The notes below the pieces were generated by a model that worked only from the letters and a program-made list of their open reading frames with translations, ran no database searches and was not told where the DNA came from. A stretch of 64,000 nucleotides of DNA from UBA1275 sp002323515 (lineage in GTDB: Bacteria; Bacteroidota; Rhodothermia; Balneolales; Balneolaceae), in the NCBI GenBank assembly GCA_964007875.1, contig CAXGAH010000003.1, positions 1 through 64,000 on the forward strand, in the 5' to 3' direction. Position numbers and translations under genes: made by a program. Below, in pieces: positions 18,583 through 28,306 of the stretch. Numbering within the stretch: the stretch's first letter is position 1; each line of letters starts with the position of its first letter.

Positions 18583-19233
18583 TTATTTTTTTGAATCTAC
18601 TCGGCTAATTACATTATCCACCAGACCATAGCTTTTGGCTTCGTCCGCAGACATCCATTTATTACGATCGGAGTCATTAATAACCTCATCCAAACTTTTT
18701 CCTGAATGATCCGCTATAATTTGACTCAATTCCTGCTTAATCCGGATAATTTCTTTGGCCTCAATTTCAATATCACTGGCTTGTCCTTGAACCCCACCAA
18801 GTGGTTGATGAATCATCACTCTTGCGTGCGGCAAAGAGCTTCTCTTACCCGTTGCTCCTGCCGTTAACAAGACTGCGCCCATACTAGCGGCCATGCCCAT
18901 GCAGGTGGTAGCCACATCACACTTTATGTGCTGCATAGTATCATAAATAGCTAAACCTGCAGAAACCACACCACCCGGACTATTCACATAAAGATTGATA
19001 TCTTTCTCTGGATCTTCGGATTCTAAAAACAAGAGCTGAGCTACGATAGAACTGGCAACTACATCATTGATAGGGGAGCCTAAAATGATAATTCGATCTT
19101 TAAGTAGACGCGAGTAAATATCATAGGCGCGCTCGCCTCTAGACGTTGTTTCGATTACCATTGGAGCCAAATTGTCCTCTATGTTGTTCATTCCACTATA
19201 CATTGGTTGTTGATAAATAGGCTGTTTAATCAT
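18583..19233 (-). CDS. clpP: ATP-dependent Clp protease proteolytic subunit ClpP
   Basis: A 216-residue serine protease. The catalytic serine is S117 in CMGMAASMGAVLL, the histidine H142 in ARVMIHQPLGG, and the aspartate is near 189 in the C-terminal part. The N-terminus has a short propeptide-like stretch before PMVIETTSRGERAYDIYSRL. It lies 3 bp after tig and 8 bp before clpX, so the three form one operon. Confidence 0.97.
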   Translation of the reverse strand: MIKQPIYQQPMYSGMNNIEDNLAPMVIETTSRGERAYDIYSRLLKDRIIILGSPINDVVASSIVAQLLFLESEDPEKDINLYVNSPGGVVSAGLAIYDTMQHIKCDVATTCMGMAASMGAVLLTAGATGKRSSLPHARVMIHQPLGGVQGQASDIEIEAKEIIRIKQELSQIIADHSGKSLDEVINDSDRNKWMSADEAKSYGLVDNVISRVDSKK

Positions 19234-19236
19234 GAT

Positions 19237-20529
19237 TTACTTCTGCTCCTGCTTTTTTTCTTGATACACTTTATAGTCGTCTTTACTCAACTCTTCAATT
19301 TGCACTTCCTCTTTAAGTTTTTCAAACACTTTATTATCTCTAATGGTGTTTCGTAAACTTTCTAGCATGTTTGGGTTTTGGGCATAATACCCTTTAAGAT
19401 GTTCTGCTGTTAACCCGTAACGAGCAGCCTCCATTCCTAATTGAGCATCAATATCATCAGCGGTAATTTCAATATCATTATACTTTTCTTGCAGCTGCAT
19501 GTTGATAAAATACCACTTAGCTTCTGTTTTAGCCTGCCCGCTCATTTCTTCTTTGTAAGAATCGGTATCAAATCCATCGGGCAACTGGTTACTATATTGC
19601 TGTTTTAAACGATCCACATAGGATTCTTTAACTTGGGCAACAAACGCTTCAGGTACATCAAATTCATGGGCATCTACCATTGCTTGCACCGCGTCATTCT
19701 TGAAAAAATCATCTGATGACTGATCGAAATATTCCTGCATCTTACTCTTAATAAAGCTTCGATACTCATCCTCTGTTTTTGCCTCATTATTGGTTTGTTT
19801 AGCAATAAACTCTTCATTCATCTCTGCTTTGTGCAAGGCTTGAACCTTTTTTACTTCGACACGAAAGCGATCGGTTTCTCCATCTTCCTCTAAAGTCATA
19901 TCAACCATATCGCCGGCTTTCTTTCCCTTAAGAGTTTTCAAAAAACCTGCTGCTGATTCTTGACGCATATCGATGTTTTGATCCGTATCGGTATCTCCAT
20001 CAACCAGATTTCCTTCTTCATCCAAGGAACTTACATCTGCCATAATTTTAGACTCTGAACCGATGGCGTTATCTACATCCTCCCAATTACCTTCGCGTTC
20101 TATTGCTCGTGCTATTTCCTCATCCACTTCAGCGTCAGATACATCGTGTACCATAGATGTAACCTTAATTTTGCTCAGGTCAGCTAATTCCACCGTTGGT
20201 TTGGTGCCGATTTTGAAGGTTACCTCTAGTTCATTATTTTCCCATTGAAAATCGATCATCTGAGTTTCACCCACTGGGTCGTGCGCCTCAACCACTTTGG
20301 TTTCAAACACTTCTTGAATGTATTTGTTGATCTCTTCGATCTCTATTTCTTGACCATATCTTTTCTTAATGAGCCCAATTGGCGCCTTACCTGGCCGAAA
20401 ACCAGGCAAACTAACTTTCGGACGTATACCCTTGTATGCTTGGTCAAATTTAGGCTGAAGATCTTCTCTATTTGCTAAGATGGTAATTTCTTTGTCGACC
20501 GAAGTCAGGTCATTTACCTTTATTTCCAC
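19237..20529 (-). CDS. tig: Trigger factor chaperone
   Basis: A 430-residue ribosome-associated chaperone that meets nascent chains at the exit tunnel. The ribosome-binding motif GFRPGKAPIGLIKKRYG lies near residues 43-60. The middle region corresponds to the FKBP-like domain but is divergent: it reads as an acidic insert-rich sequence with weak PPIase motifs. The C-terminal helical cradle is long and charged. It leads the tig-clpP-clpX operon. The start MEIKVNDL fits the family. Confidence 0.92.
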   Translation of the reverse strand: MEIKVNDLTSVDKEITILANREDLQPKFDQAYKGIRPKVSLPGFRPGKAPIGLIKKRYGQEIEIEEINKYIQEVFETKVVEAHDPVGETQMIDFQWENNELEVTFKIGTKPTVELADLSKIKVTSMVHDVSDAEVDEEIARAIEREGNWEDVDNAIGSESKIMADVSSLDEEGNLVDGDTDTDQNIDMRQESAAGFLKTLKGKKAGDMVDMTLEEDGETDRFRVEVKKVQALHKAEMNEEFIAKQTNNEAKTEDEYRSFIKSKMQEYFDQSSDDFFKNDAVQAMVDAHEFDVPEAFVAQVKESYVDRLKQQYSNQLPDGFDTDSYKEEMSGQAKTEAKWYFINMQLQEKYNDIEITADDIDAQLGMEAARYGLTAEHLKGYYAQNPNMLESLRNTIRDNKVFEKLKEEVQIEELSKDDYKVYQEKKQEQK

Positions 20530-21050
20530 GTTTGCTCCGCTTAATTTGTTTCACTGTTTCGTGTTGATGGTTAGCCGTAATGGCTTATTTAAATCAACAC
20601 CTAAACCTCTAGATTGATAAAATTTAACAATCTAGAAAAATACGACTTTAAATAACGGTATTCAAAACCGATTTATGCCGTCTCAATAATGGACAGTTTA
20701 ATCTCTATGACCTTATATCTCTCATCCAAGCTACTCCTTTTAGTACGAATGACAAAGCCTTGAAGCCCCTAGTTACCCTCTTCAAACAGCTTTGCTTTCT
20801 TACTTGGAATCAGCTCGTATATTTTTATTTGGCTCATATACTTATTTTCTAGCACCTACTCGTAATTGTACTACTTTATTTTAACTCAAAATCTTAACTC
20901 AAACTATTATAGAATAAAATTTACTTTTAGAAACTAAATAGCAACTATTTTTAACACTGAAATAACTGCCAACTAATTTCCAAAATCGTAAATAGAGTAA
21001 TTTATTACCCCTAATTCTTTACTTTAGTACGAACGCATTAAACAGCCCTA
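20530..21050. other. 521-bp non-coding interval between divergent tig and flippase genes
   Basis: I see no convincing gene here on either strand. It must hold the promoters for tig (minus) and the flippase (plus). The one clear structure is a perfect 9-bp inverted repeat, TCTAGATTG (20608-20616) and CAATCTAGA (20628-20636), about 80-105 bp upstream of the tig start. It could be an operator or a 5' UTR hairpin. Confidence 0.6.
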
Positions 21051-22514
21051 TTGGATACAATTAGCCAACATCAATCCTTACATAGCTTCCAGTGGTCATT
21101 CATTGAGAAAGTAGGAAAGGTAATTTTTCAACTTGCCCAGATTGTTCTGTTAACTCGTTTTCTAAGCAAAGACGATTTTGGACTGGTAGCTCTTGCCTTG
21201 GTTAGTATTGAATTCTCTTTTCTTTTTGTAGACGCCGGTTTAAATGCCGCAATCCTGCACATTCAAAATGCCACAGACAAAGAGCTTAGTAGTGTATATT
21301 GGTTAAATATTACCCTATCTCTAATTTTATTTGGAGCTCTATGGACTGCAAGCCCGTGGATCGCTTTATTCTATCAAGAAGCTTCCCTCGAACTCATTCT
21401 TCCAATCCTAGGTGCAAATATTATCTTTTTAGCCATCGGTCGTCAGCATAGAACCTACCTTCAAAAACAGTTTTTATTTAAACCTATTGCTATCGTAGAG
21501 ATAAGCGCCTACATAACCTCATTGTTATTGGCCATCTACCTTGCACTTGAAGGCTATGGAGTGTTTAGTTTGGTATACTCAGCCCTATTGGCCTCACTCA
21601 TTGCTAACCTGTGCTATCTTTTTTTACGGCTCGAGCAGAACCCAATTCATCTACATTTTAGTTGGTCAGAAGTAAAACCCTTTGTGGACATAGGTAAATT
21701 CCAAATGGGTAGTCGTTTGCTCGATTTTATCTCCAAAGAAACGGATGTACTTATCATAGGTAAGATTCTTGGTATGGAAGTATTAGGTCTTTACAGCCTA
21801 ACCAAACAATTAGTTCTGCGTTTATTCAATGTTGTCAACCCTATCATTACCAATGTATTAAGCCCTTGGCTTGCATCTCTGCAACAAGAGCCAGAAAAAC
21901 AAAAAACGACCTATCTGCTTATAACACGTTACCTAGCGTACTTAAACTTTCCTCTCTATTTAGTCTTTGCTATTGGATCTTATGAAATACTATATGTGAT
22001 ATACGGGCCAAGCTATACATCAGGATCTCTGCTACTATTCACCTTATCCATCTACTTTGGAATTCTTTCGATCACCAATCCAGTGGGCAGCTTACAAATA
22101 GCCACGGGACGTACAGACATAGGTTTTTATTGGACCTTATTTCGTGCATCGATCACGCCTGGCGCACTACTTATTGGGATTTTTCTAGGCGGTATACAAG
22201 GAGTGGCTTATAGTTTATTAATTTTAGCTTTTGGCTTATTATATCCTCTATGGCTTGTCCAAATAAGAGTTATGATTGGCGTATCCTTCGTTCACTATCT
22301 CAAAGAATTTTATCGCCCCCTGCTAAGTTTTTTAACCCTTGCTTTTGGGGTACATTTCGGACTTAAACCCATATTCGATGCACCTAATTTCATCGCTATA
22401 ACCCTAAGTCTTATCCTAGCTATGACCCTACAAATAGGACTTATATACCTCTACGACTCCAAAACCTTCTCGCACCTCTACTCGCTTTTACAAAAAACCC
22501 TTAATAGAAATTAA
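21051..22514 (+). CDS. Polysaccharide/lipid-linked oligosaccharide flippase (Wzx/MATE-like)
   Basis: A 487-residue membrane protein with about 12-14 helices. It resembles the polysaccharide exporter (WzxC/MOP superfamily) type: near the N-terminus WSFIEKVGKVIFQLAQIVLL is followed by TRFLSKDDFGLVALALV. It probably flips an undecaprenyl-linked glycan unit across the inner membrane. It starts at TTG 21051. No glycosyltransferase cluster surrounds it. Its only close partner is the asparagine-synthase-like gene 10 bp downstream, which suggests a small two-gene unit. Confidence 0.85.
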   Translation: MDTISQHQSLHSFQWSFIEKVGKVIFQLAQIVLLTRFLSKDDFGLVALALVSIEFSFLFVDAGLNAAILHIQNATDKELSSVYWLNITLSLILFGALWTASPWIALFYQEASLELILPILGANIIFLAIGRQHRTYLQKQFLFKPIAIVEISAYITSLLLAIYLALEGYGVFSLVYSALLASLIANLCYLFLRLEQNPIHLHFSWSEVKPFVDIGKFQMGSRLLDFISKETDVLIIGKILGMEVLGLYSLTKQLVLRLFNVVNPIITNVLSPWLASLQQEPEKQKTTYLLITRYLAYLNFPLYLVFAIGSYEILYVIYGPSYTSGSLLLFTLSIYFGILSITNPVGSLQIATGRTDIGFYWTLFRASITPGALLIGIFLGGIQGVAYSLLILAFGLLYPLWLVQIRVMIGVSFVHYLKEFYRPLLSFLTLAFGVHFGLKPIFDAPNFIAITLSLILAMTLQIGLIYLYDSKTFSHLYSLLQKTLNRN

Positions 22515-22524
22515 ACCAAGTTCC

Positions 22525-24153
22525 GTGGCCACACCATTTTATGTACACCTCAGCGAAGCCACCACTCAAGTCAACAACTTAGATCGTCTATATTTTTCAG
22601 GATTTGTATTCACTCAGAAAACGGATTCTGCCGATGAACTATCTATCGTAACAAAGGCCTTCGATAACTTTGATGCACACGCCCCCCTGCATTTGAGAGG
22701 TAGCTACGCAGGAGTTTACTGGTCACCCAAAGCAAGCCAATGGACTCTATTCAGCGACCCATTAGGCACGAAACCATTATATTACGCCTACCTTTCTAAT
22801 GGTTGGCATATCTCAAATAACTACGATCTACTCACCCAAAAAATTAAAGCCATTCAACCCTTAAGCTGGTCAACGTTAGGATTTTATCAGCTACTGAGCT
22901 ATGGATTTGTTCTCGAATCGGACACCTTATTTAATCCTATCAAACGATTACCCATTGGCTATACGGCCACCATTGCTAGCCGAACAAATAAACAGAAAAT
23001 AGCACCTAGAGCAACCCTAGAGCTCCACAAATACTATTCCTTACCCGCTAACAGTTCAACTCTCTCTCTGGATGATGCTGCTGCGCAGGTGGATCTATTG
23101 TTTCGGGCGGCCATAAAAAGAGCATTCGATCGTGACACCAACAAGGCAAAAACTTCCCTTGTTTCATTAAGCGGCGGGCTTGATTCACGAATGACAAGTT
23201 GGGTAGCTCATGAAATGGGTTATACAAACCAACTCAATCTCTGTTTTGCCCAACAAAATTCCTTAGATCATACTATTGCCCAAAAAATTGCTCATGACTT
23301 AGAACATAAATGGCATTTCATGCCATTAGATGGAGGAGATATGCTTCGAGATTTAGATGAAGTCACTCAACACACAGGAGGAAATGTCGTGTATTATGGT
23401 CAGGCTCATACTCGACGGATTTTGCATGAAATCATCACTAAAAATTCAAGTACTTCTCTGGGAATGCTCCATACTGGAATGCTAGGAGACGTGGTTATTG
23501 GGAGCTATCTACAAACCCCAAACAATCCAACTCATTTCTCTGCATTAAGTGGGGCAAACTCACTGCGTTTTTCTAACCAATTAGTGGATTCTGGATTTAA
23601 ACCAAATTACGGAAACTTAGAGCACCATAAAATTATGCTAAGAGGACTTTATGGAATGAATATGGGCCTTATGTCTGTGTACGCCCTAACCGAAAGTTAC
23701 TCTCCATTTTATGACTTTGATTTGTTTAATTTCTGTCTTCAACTCCCAATCGAACTACGTACTCAGCACAAATTATACATCCATTGGATTACCCAATATT
23801 ACCCAGAGGCGTCGAATTATATCTGGGAACGAACCCGAGCAAAAATAACCGCCAAATCTATTCGGATTGGCTCAAAATCACTCCCTCTGCGAACTTGGGT
23901 TTGGAAATTATCGGAAATAATACAATTCGGTCAACCCACCAGAAACCCTCACTTTATGGCTCCAATAGATTATTGGTTCGCCACTGAAGCTCAATTACAC
24001 TCTTTTTTGAACAGCTATTTCAATATGTATCTAGACCTAATCGATGAAACAGAAATGAGAGAGCATATTCATAAGTTGTATACAAATGGTAATGGCAAAG
24101 AAAAAGTACAAGCCCTTTCCGTCATTGCGGCTGCCAAACGCTATTTAACGTAA
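22525..24153 (+). CDS. Asparagine-synthase-like protein with degenerate glutaminase half
   Basis: A 542-residue protein of the asparagine synthetase B superfamily. The C-terminal synthetase half has the ATP pyrophosphatase loop SLSGGLDSRM (near residue 215). The N-terminal half resembles the Ntn glutaminase fold (GSYAGVYWSPKASQWTLFSD, then PLGTKPLYYA), but the protein starts MATPFYVHLS and lacks the essential N-terminal cysteine. It therefore probably uses free ammonia or activates a carboxyl group for another amine. Such proteins often modify sugars or peptides in surface-polymer clusters. It is 10 bp from the flippase and 12 bp from cutC. The real substrate is unknown. Confidence 0.78.
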   Translation: MATPFYVHLSEATTQVNNLDRLYFSGFVFTQKTDSADELSIVTKAFDNFDAHAPLHLRGSYAGVYWSPKASQWTLFSDPLGTKPLYYAYLSNGWHISNNYDLLTQKIKAIQPLSWSTLGFYQLLSYGFVLESDTLFNPIKRLPIGYTATIASRTNKQKIAPRATLELHKYYSLPANSSTLSLDDAAAQVDLLFRAAIKRAFDRDTNKAKTSLVSLSGGLDSRMTSWVAHEMGYTNQLNLCFAQQNSLDHTIAQKIAHDLEHKWHFMPLDGGDMLRDLDEVTQHTGGNVVYYGQAHTRRILHEIITKNSSTSLGMLHTGMLGDVVIGSYLQTPNNPTHFSALSGANSLRFSNQLVDSGFKPNYGNLEHHKIMLRGLYGMNMGLMSVYALTESYSPFYDFDLFNFCLQLPIELRTQHKLYIHWITQYYPEASNYIWERTRAKITAKSIRIGSKSLPLRTWVWKLSEIIQFGQPTRNPHFMAPIDYWFATEAQLHSFLNSYFNMYLDLIDETEMREHIHKLYTNGNGKEKVQALSVIAAAKRYLT

Positions 24154-24165
24154 CATCCATCCTAT

Positions 24166-24846
24166 ATGAACATAGAAGTTTGCTGCAATAGTGTGTACTC
24201 GGTTCAAATTGCCGAAAAATTAGGCGCTTCACGTGTGGAGCTGTGTCAAAATCTATTACAAGATGGTTTAACCCCTAGTTTAGAACTACTACAAGAGGTT
24301 TGTGAATCACATGCAATCCCCATTCACGTTCTCATCCGGCCCAGAGAGGGAGATTTTTTTTATTCTACTTCTGATCTGAAACGAATTGATGAGGCGATAC
24401 ATCAAGCCCATAAGTTTTCTATAGCAGGAATTGTGGTAGGGCATATGAATAGGGAAAAAGGGGTTGACCCAGCCCTTCTACGCCAATGGCGAACCTTAAC
24501 TCAGGGCCTAGAACTCACTTTTCATAGAGCATTCGATCAGGTAGCAGAGCCATTCAATGTATTAGAACATCTGATAGAAGCGGGCTTTAACCGAATATTG
24601 AGCTCGGGGCAACAACCCACTGCTGCTTTAGGAATTGATCTGCTTCAAGATTTACAAAAAGTAGCAGGTACTTCACTAGAAGTAATGCCCGGTGGTGGTA
24701 TAAACGACAAAAATGCGCCTCTTTTCTTAGACGCAGGCTTTAAAAGTATTCACTTATCAGCAAAATCTGCAACACATCCTGCTCACTTAGAACCAATTAT
24801 TGACCCATATATACTAAAAAATGTCATCACTCAAAGTTCAAAATGA
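24166..24846 (+). CDS. cutC: CutC-family protein (copper homeostasis)
   Basis: A 226-residue TIM-barrel protein of the CutC family. The opening MNIEVCCNSVYSVQIAEKLG, then ASRVELCQ, is diagnostic, with further conserved segments HVLIRPREGDF, LTFHRAFDQV and EVMPGGGIND. It is cytoplasmic and its biochemical role is debated: it was linked to copper tolerance, but direct activity is unsettled. It is the third gene of a plus-strand run after the asparagine-synthase-like gene. Confidence 0.92.
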   Translation: MNIEVCCNSVYSVQIAEKLGASRVELCQNLLQDGLTPSLELLQEVCESHAIPIHVLIRPREGDFFYSTSDLKRIDEAIHQAHKFSIAGIVVGHMNREKGVDPALLRQWRTLTQGLELTFHRAFDQVAEPFNVLEHLIEAGFNRILSSGQQPTAALGIDLLQDLQKVAGTSLEVMPGGGINDKNAPLFLDAGFKSIHLSAKSATHPAHLEPIIDPYILKNVITQSSK

Positions 24847-24915
24847 TAACATCTTAGATATTGAAATTGGTAAAAATTTAGCCATATTACTTAATATCAA
24901 ACTACACTAGCTTAT

Positions 24916-25824
24916 ATGAAAAAAGTAGATACCCTTTTTGGCCTTTTTTTTAATGACCAACTCAAACAACGCCTCGAATCCTGGGTCATTTTTATCGCTT
25001 CGGCTGGTTTTGTTATTCATCTGAGTCTCATTTTATTAGTAAATACTCTAGGCATAGTAGAGCTTGTAGGCTTTGAAGATTATTTAGCAAACCCCATTTC
25101 GGCGGTTTATACACCATTTTCATTCATCCTAATCTACGAGGTATATCTACTTATCTATTATTTACCTCGGTCTTTTGCCATTTCAATCGGGAAACAATTT
25201 GAAATTATTTCTTTAATACTTATACGTCGGGTTTTTAAAGATATTTCCAAAATTAATGTGCAGAGTGAAATACTATTCCAAGCTGAAAACCTGCCCCTAT
25301 TGTATGATATTCTTGGTATTTTAGTATTGTTTACCCTCATATTTTTCTATCGATATTTCCTCATTAAACGGAAGGTTCATCAGGCTTCAGAATCTCTTAG
25401 CCAGTTTAAAAGCTATAAAAAGTTACTCTGTTTATTGTTGGTACCTGTATTCATTGGCTTAGCTAGTGTTAGCTTTTTTAAGTGGTCTTTAGATATCTAC
25501 CATATACTTATTGACGGGCAGCAAAAACTAATAGACTTTAACACGGTATTTTATCACGATTTCTTTGATATATTAATCATTGTTGATGTGCTCATTTTAG
25601 TAGCATCACTTAAATTCACCGATCGTTATAGTCTCATTATCCGAAACACTGGATTTGTCATTACCACTGTACTACTGCGTGTATCCTTTAACTATTTAGG
25701 GCTTGAAAATGTGGTATTAATGGTCGGAGCTGTACTTTTTGGGGTTACCATACTGGGCGTACAATTGCTCTACGATAAAATTGATATAGGCGATAGCACC
25801 AAAGAAAGTTATGGGTATATGTAA
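24916..25824 (+). CDS. Integral membrane protein of unknown function
   Basis: I do not recognise this 302-residue protein. It has about seven hydrophobic segments: near residues 23-45, 60-80, 120-150, 165-190, 215-235, 245-260 and 265-285. Between the second and third there is a 40-residue amphipathic stretch with basic residues (FEIISLILIRRVFKDISKIN). No catalytic motif is visible. Base composition is like the AT-richer right side, and it is the last gene before the sulfatase locus, with which it converges (12 bp apart). The start ATG 24916 gives a short cytoplasmic N-terminus. Confidence 0.6.
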   Translation: MKKVDTLFGLFFNDQLKQRLESWVIFIASAGFVIHLSLILLVNTLGIVELVGFEDYLANPISAVYTPFSFILIYEVYLLIYYLPRSFAISIGKQFEIISLILIRRVFKDISKINVQSEILFQAENLPLLYDILGILVLFTLIFFYRYFLIKRKVHQASESLSQFKSYKKLLCLLLVPVFIGLASVSFFKWSLDIYHILIDGQQKLIDFNTVFYHDFFDILIIVDVLILVASLKFTDRYSLIIRNTGFVITTVLLRVSFNYLGLENVVLMVGAVLFGVTILGVQLLYDKIDIGDSTKESYGYM

Positions 25825-25836
25825 ATTAAAAAAAAT

Positions 25837-27216
25837 TTAATAATCTGCTTTTTTAGGAGGCTTTTTTTCCACTTGTAGTTCTGATTCTAAACCAAAATCA
25901 CCTTGTTGTTCCATCCAAGATTGGAGTTCTGATTTTAGTTCAACTACAATATCACTCACACCTTTCTTGTTAATAATATTATTAAGTTCATACGGATCTT
26001 TATCTAGATCATATAATTCTTCAGGTGGTCTTTTTTGCAAATGTATAACTCTTTTTGCTGCAAAATCATCCATTAGTGCTTTCTTCTTCCAAGACTTGAA
26101 AACTTCACTCGCATTTTCTTCATTGTAATCCCAACCATTAGTAGGTATACAGGTAAACTTACCTTCAGAATATAAATTTTGAATGTATTTATACCTTTTA
26201 TTCCTGATTGAACGAATTGGATAAGTCTCTCCAGACCAAATACCTCTATTTGTATGTGTACCATATATATACTTATGATGAGTCAACTTTTCATTTAGTA
26301 GTACACTTTTGAAACTCTTTCCATCTAAATAGCGAGGGACTTGACCTCCAGCAATATCAATAAGAGTAGGTACAAAATCAGCAAAACTAATCATTGCATT
26401 AGTTTTGGTACCTGGTTTAATTTTATTAGGCCATCGAACCAAAAATGGGACATTTAAGCCCGCCTCATAGCATGTCCATTTAGCAAATAATTCAAATCCA
26501 TTATCACTTGCAAAGAATACAATCGTATTAGATGTTAGATTATGTTTGTCAAGTAAATCAAGAATTACCCCAACTTCCTTATCGTGAATATCAATATCAG
26601 CATAATAGTTTGCTAGTAATTCCCTAGTCTCTTGAGTGTCTATTTGATAAGGTGGAACAGAAACATCTTTGGGACTATAATTTCCTTTATTATGAGGTCC
26701 ATGAGGCTCATTTGACGCAAAAATCAAACAAAATGGAGTATCATTTTTTCCGATAAAGTCATCAATAGAATCTTTATCATCACTCATATACTCAAAAGGA
26801 TACACATCTAACGGATAGATGTGTTTTTTTCCTGATAAACCCACTCTATAGCCTAGTTCATTTAAATAAATGGGTAATGACAAGACAGACGATTTTGTAC
26901 TACCATGATTCATATGGACCCCATTTCTGTGAGGATATAAACCAGTATATAATGATGCTCTAGCTGGCGCGCACATGGCTGTTGGAGTGTATGCACTATG
27001 AAATTTTAAACCCTCTTTTGCAATTCTATCAATATTTGGGGTTTTAATTGCTGAATTACCATAACAACTAACATCATATTTTGAAAGGTCATCAGACAGT
27101 ATAAATACTATGTTTGTATCACGTATTTTATTTTTGCAATTACTTAAAAATATAGAGGCTAAAGCTGCTTTACCAAATTTACTAACAAATTTCTTCCTAC
27201 TGTAATACTCAGTCAT
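25837..27216 (-). CDS. Type I sulfatase, putative lipoprotein
   Basis: A 459-residue sulfatase that would hydrolyse sulfate esters on a sugar. The metal-binding N-terminal motif is VFILSDDLSKYDVSCYG. The formylglycine site is C82 in MCAPARASLYTGLYP (C-x-P-x-R), so it needs FGE-type maturation. Other active-site segments are SGKKH, HGPHN and FFASDNGFE. The N-terminus SRKKFVSKFGKAALASIF ends in a lipobox-like LSNC (C27), suggesting a periplasmic lipoprotein. It overlaps the LacI gene by 8 bp, so regulator and sulfatase are coupled. The exact S1 subfamily is not assigned. Confidence 0.88.
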   Translation of the reverse strand: MTEYYSRKKFVSKFGKAALASIFLSNCKNKIRDTNIVFILSDDLSKYDVSCYGNSAIKTPNIDRIAKEGLKFHSAYTPTAMCAPARASLYTGLYPHRNGVHMNHGSTKSSVLSLPIYLNELGYRVGLSGKKHIYPLDVYPFEYMSDDKDSIDDFIGKNDTPFCLIFASNEPHGPHNKGNYSPKDVSVPPYQIDTQETRELLANYYADIDIHDKEVGVILDLLDKHNLTSNTIVFFASDNGFELFAKWTCYEAGLNVPFLVRWPNKIKPGTKTNAMISFADFVPTLIDIAGGQVPRYLDGKSFKSVLLNEKLTHHKYIYGTHTNRGIWSGETYPIRSIRNKRYKYIQNLYSEGKFTCIPTNGWDYNEENASEVFKSWKKKALMDDFAAKRVIHLQKRPPEELYDLDKDPYELNNIINKKGVSDIVVELKSELQSWMEQQGDFGLESELQVEKKPPKKADY

Positions 27217-28234
27217 TACTGTAATTGTTTTGGCTTGATTCTCTTACTACTAATTGAACAGGAACTAAACTAACAATTCCTTGATGTGCTTTATTTTTAT
27301 TAACGCGAGATAATAAGTTGTCAATTGTATTCTCAGCTAACAGCTCATAGTTAGTATCTACAGAAGATATTTTTGGGAAGTGATTGTCACAAGCAGGTAG
27401 ATTATCATACCCGCAAATTGCAACATCTTCTGGTATACTTACTCCTTCTCTTCTTGCAGCTTCCATAAAACCAATAGCCATAGCGTCATTAGTCACAAAA
27501 ATAGCGTCTGGTTTGTTTATACTATTTAATTTATTGTAAGCATAGAATGCGTCTGAGCCCGATTCAATAGAATAATCTCCTTGAAAGTTCCAAAGTATTT
27601 TTTTTTGGGCTACATGTTTAATGAAATCATTAAAACCATTTGTTCTAAATCTTGATTCAGGCATAATCTTTGGACCTTCAATAATGCCAAACTTTTCGAA
27701 TCCACTTTCATGAAAATGCTTTGCTACTAATGTTGCACCTTGATATGCATCAAATGTTACAGTATCAATGACAGAATTATCGATATTAGAACAAGAAATA
27801 ATTGGAAAATCTGTTGGAGTAGAAATTAACAGATGTTCATATTGTTCCTGTTTTAATTTTGGAACGAATATGATTGCTCCGGCAAAGCCAAGAGACTGTA
27901 GATCATTAATTAGTTGAAATAAAGCATTCGAATTTGGTTTAATACTAAAAAGACTGATTGAGACATTTTTTTTTCTTGCAGCATTCACAAATCCAACACA
28001 AAATGAAGAATAAAACTCGCCTGTCTTATAGTCTGTAATAAGTGCAAAATAAGGTAGCCGATTTTTACGATTTTTATTTCTACTTACTGGTAGTGGATAT
28101 CCAAGTCTATGTGCACTTGCAAGTATTTTTTTTCTATTTACTTCTGATATTCTACCCTCAGCTCTTAGTGCTCGTGAAATAGTAGAAACAGAGAATCCGG
28201 TTTCTTTTGAAATAGTTTCTAATGTGACTTTCAT
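27209..28234 (-). CDS. LacI-family transcriptional regulator
   Basis: A 341-residue regulator. The N-terminal helix-turn-helix reads VTLETISKETGFSVSTISRA, followed by a LRAEGRISEVNRKKIL hinge region. The C-terminal periplasmic-binding-protein-like domain (about 62-330) should bind a sugar inducer. Its location inside the locus and its 8-bp overlap with a sulfatase gene suggest it senses a breakdown product, perhaps a xylo-oligosaccharide. Whether it represses or activates is unknown. The short 72-bp gap upstream, behind another sulfatase gene on the same strand, may contain its promoter. Confidence 0.9.
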   Translation of the reverse strand: MKVTLETISKETGFSVSTISRALRAEGRISEVNRKKILASAHRLGYPLPVSRNKNRKNRLPYFALITDYKTGEFYSSFCVGFVNAARKKNVSISLFSIKPNSNALFQLINDLQSLGFAGAIIFVPKLKQEQYEHLLISTPTDFPIISCSNIDNSVIDTVTFDAYQGATLVAKHFHESGFEKFGIIEGPKIMPESRFRTNGFNDFIKHVAQKKILWNFQGDYSIESGSDAFYAYNKLNSINKPDAIFVTNDAMAIGFMEAARREGVSIPEDVAICGYDNLPACDNHFPKISSVDTNYELLAENTIDNLLSRVNKNKAHQGIVSLVPVQLVVRESSQNNYSND

Positions 28235-28306
28235 AAAAAAATGAGTTTCATGGCAAGATGTAAGATCATTTGACTAGAAAAAACAAATATAGATTAATGT
28301 GTATAA

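Noticed and set aside
28235..28306. Canonical CG-centred LacI-type operator before the regulator gene
   Set aside because: I could not find a convincing palindrome in this 72-bp interval.
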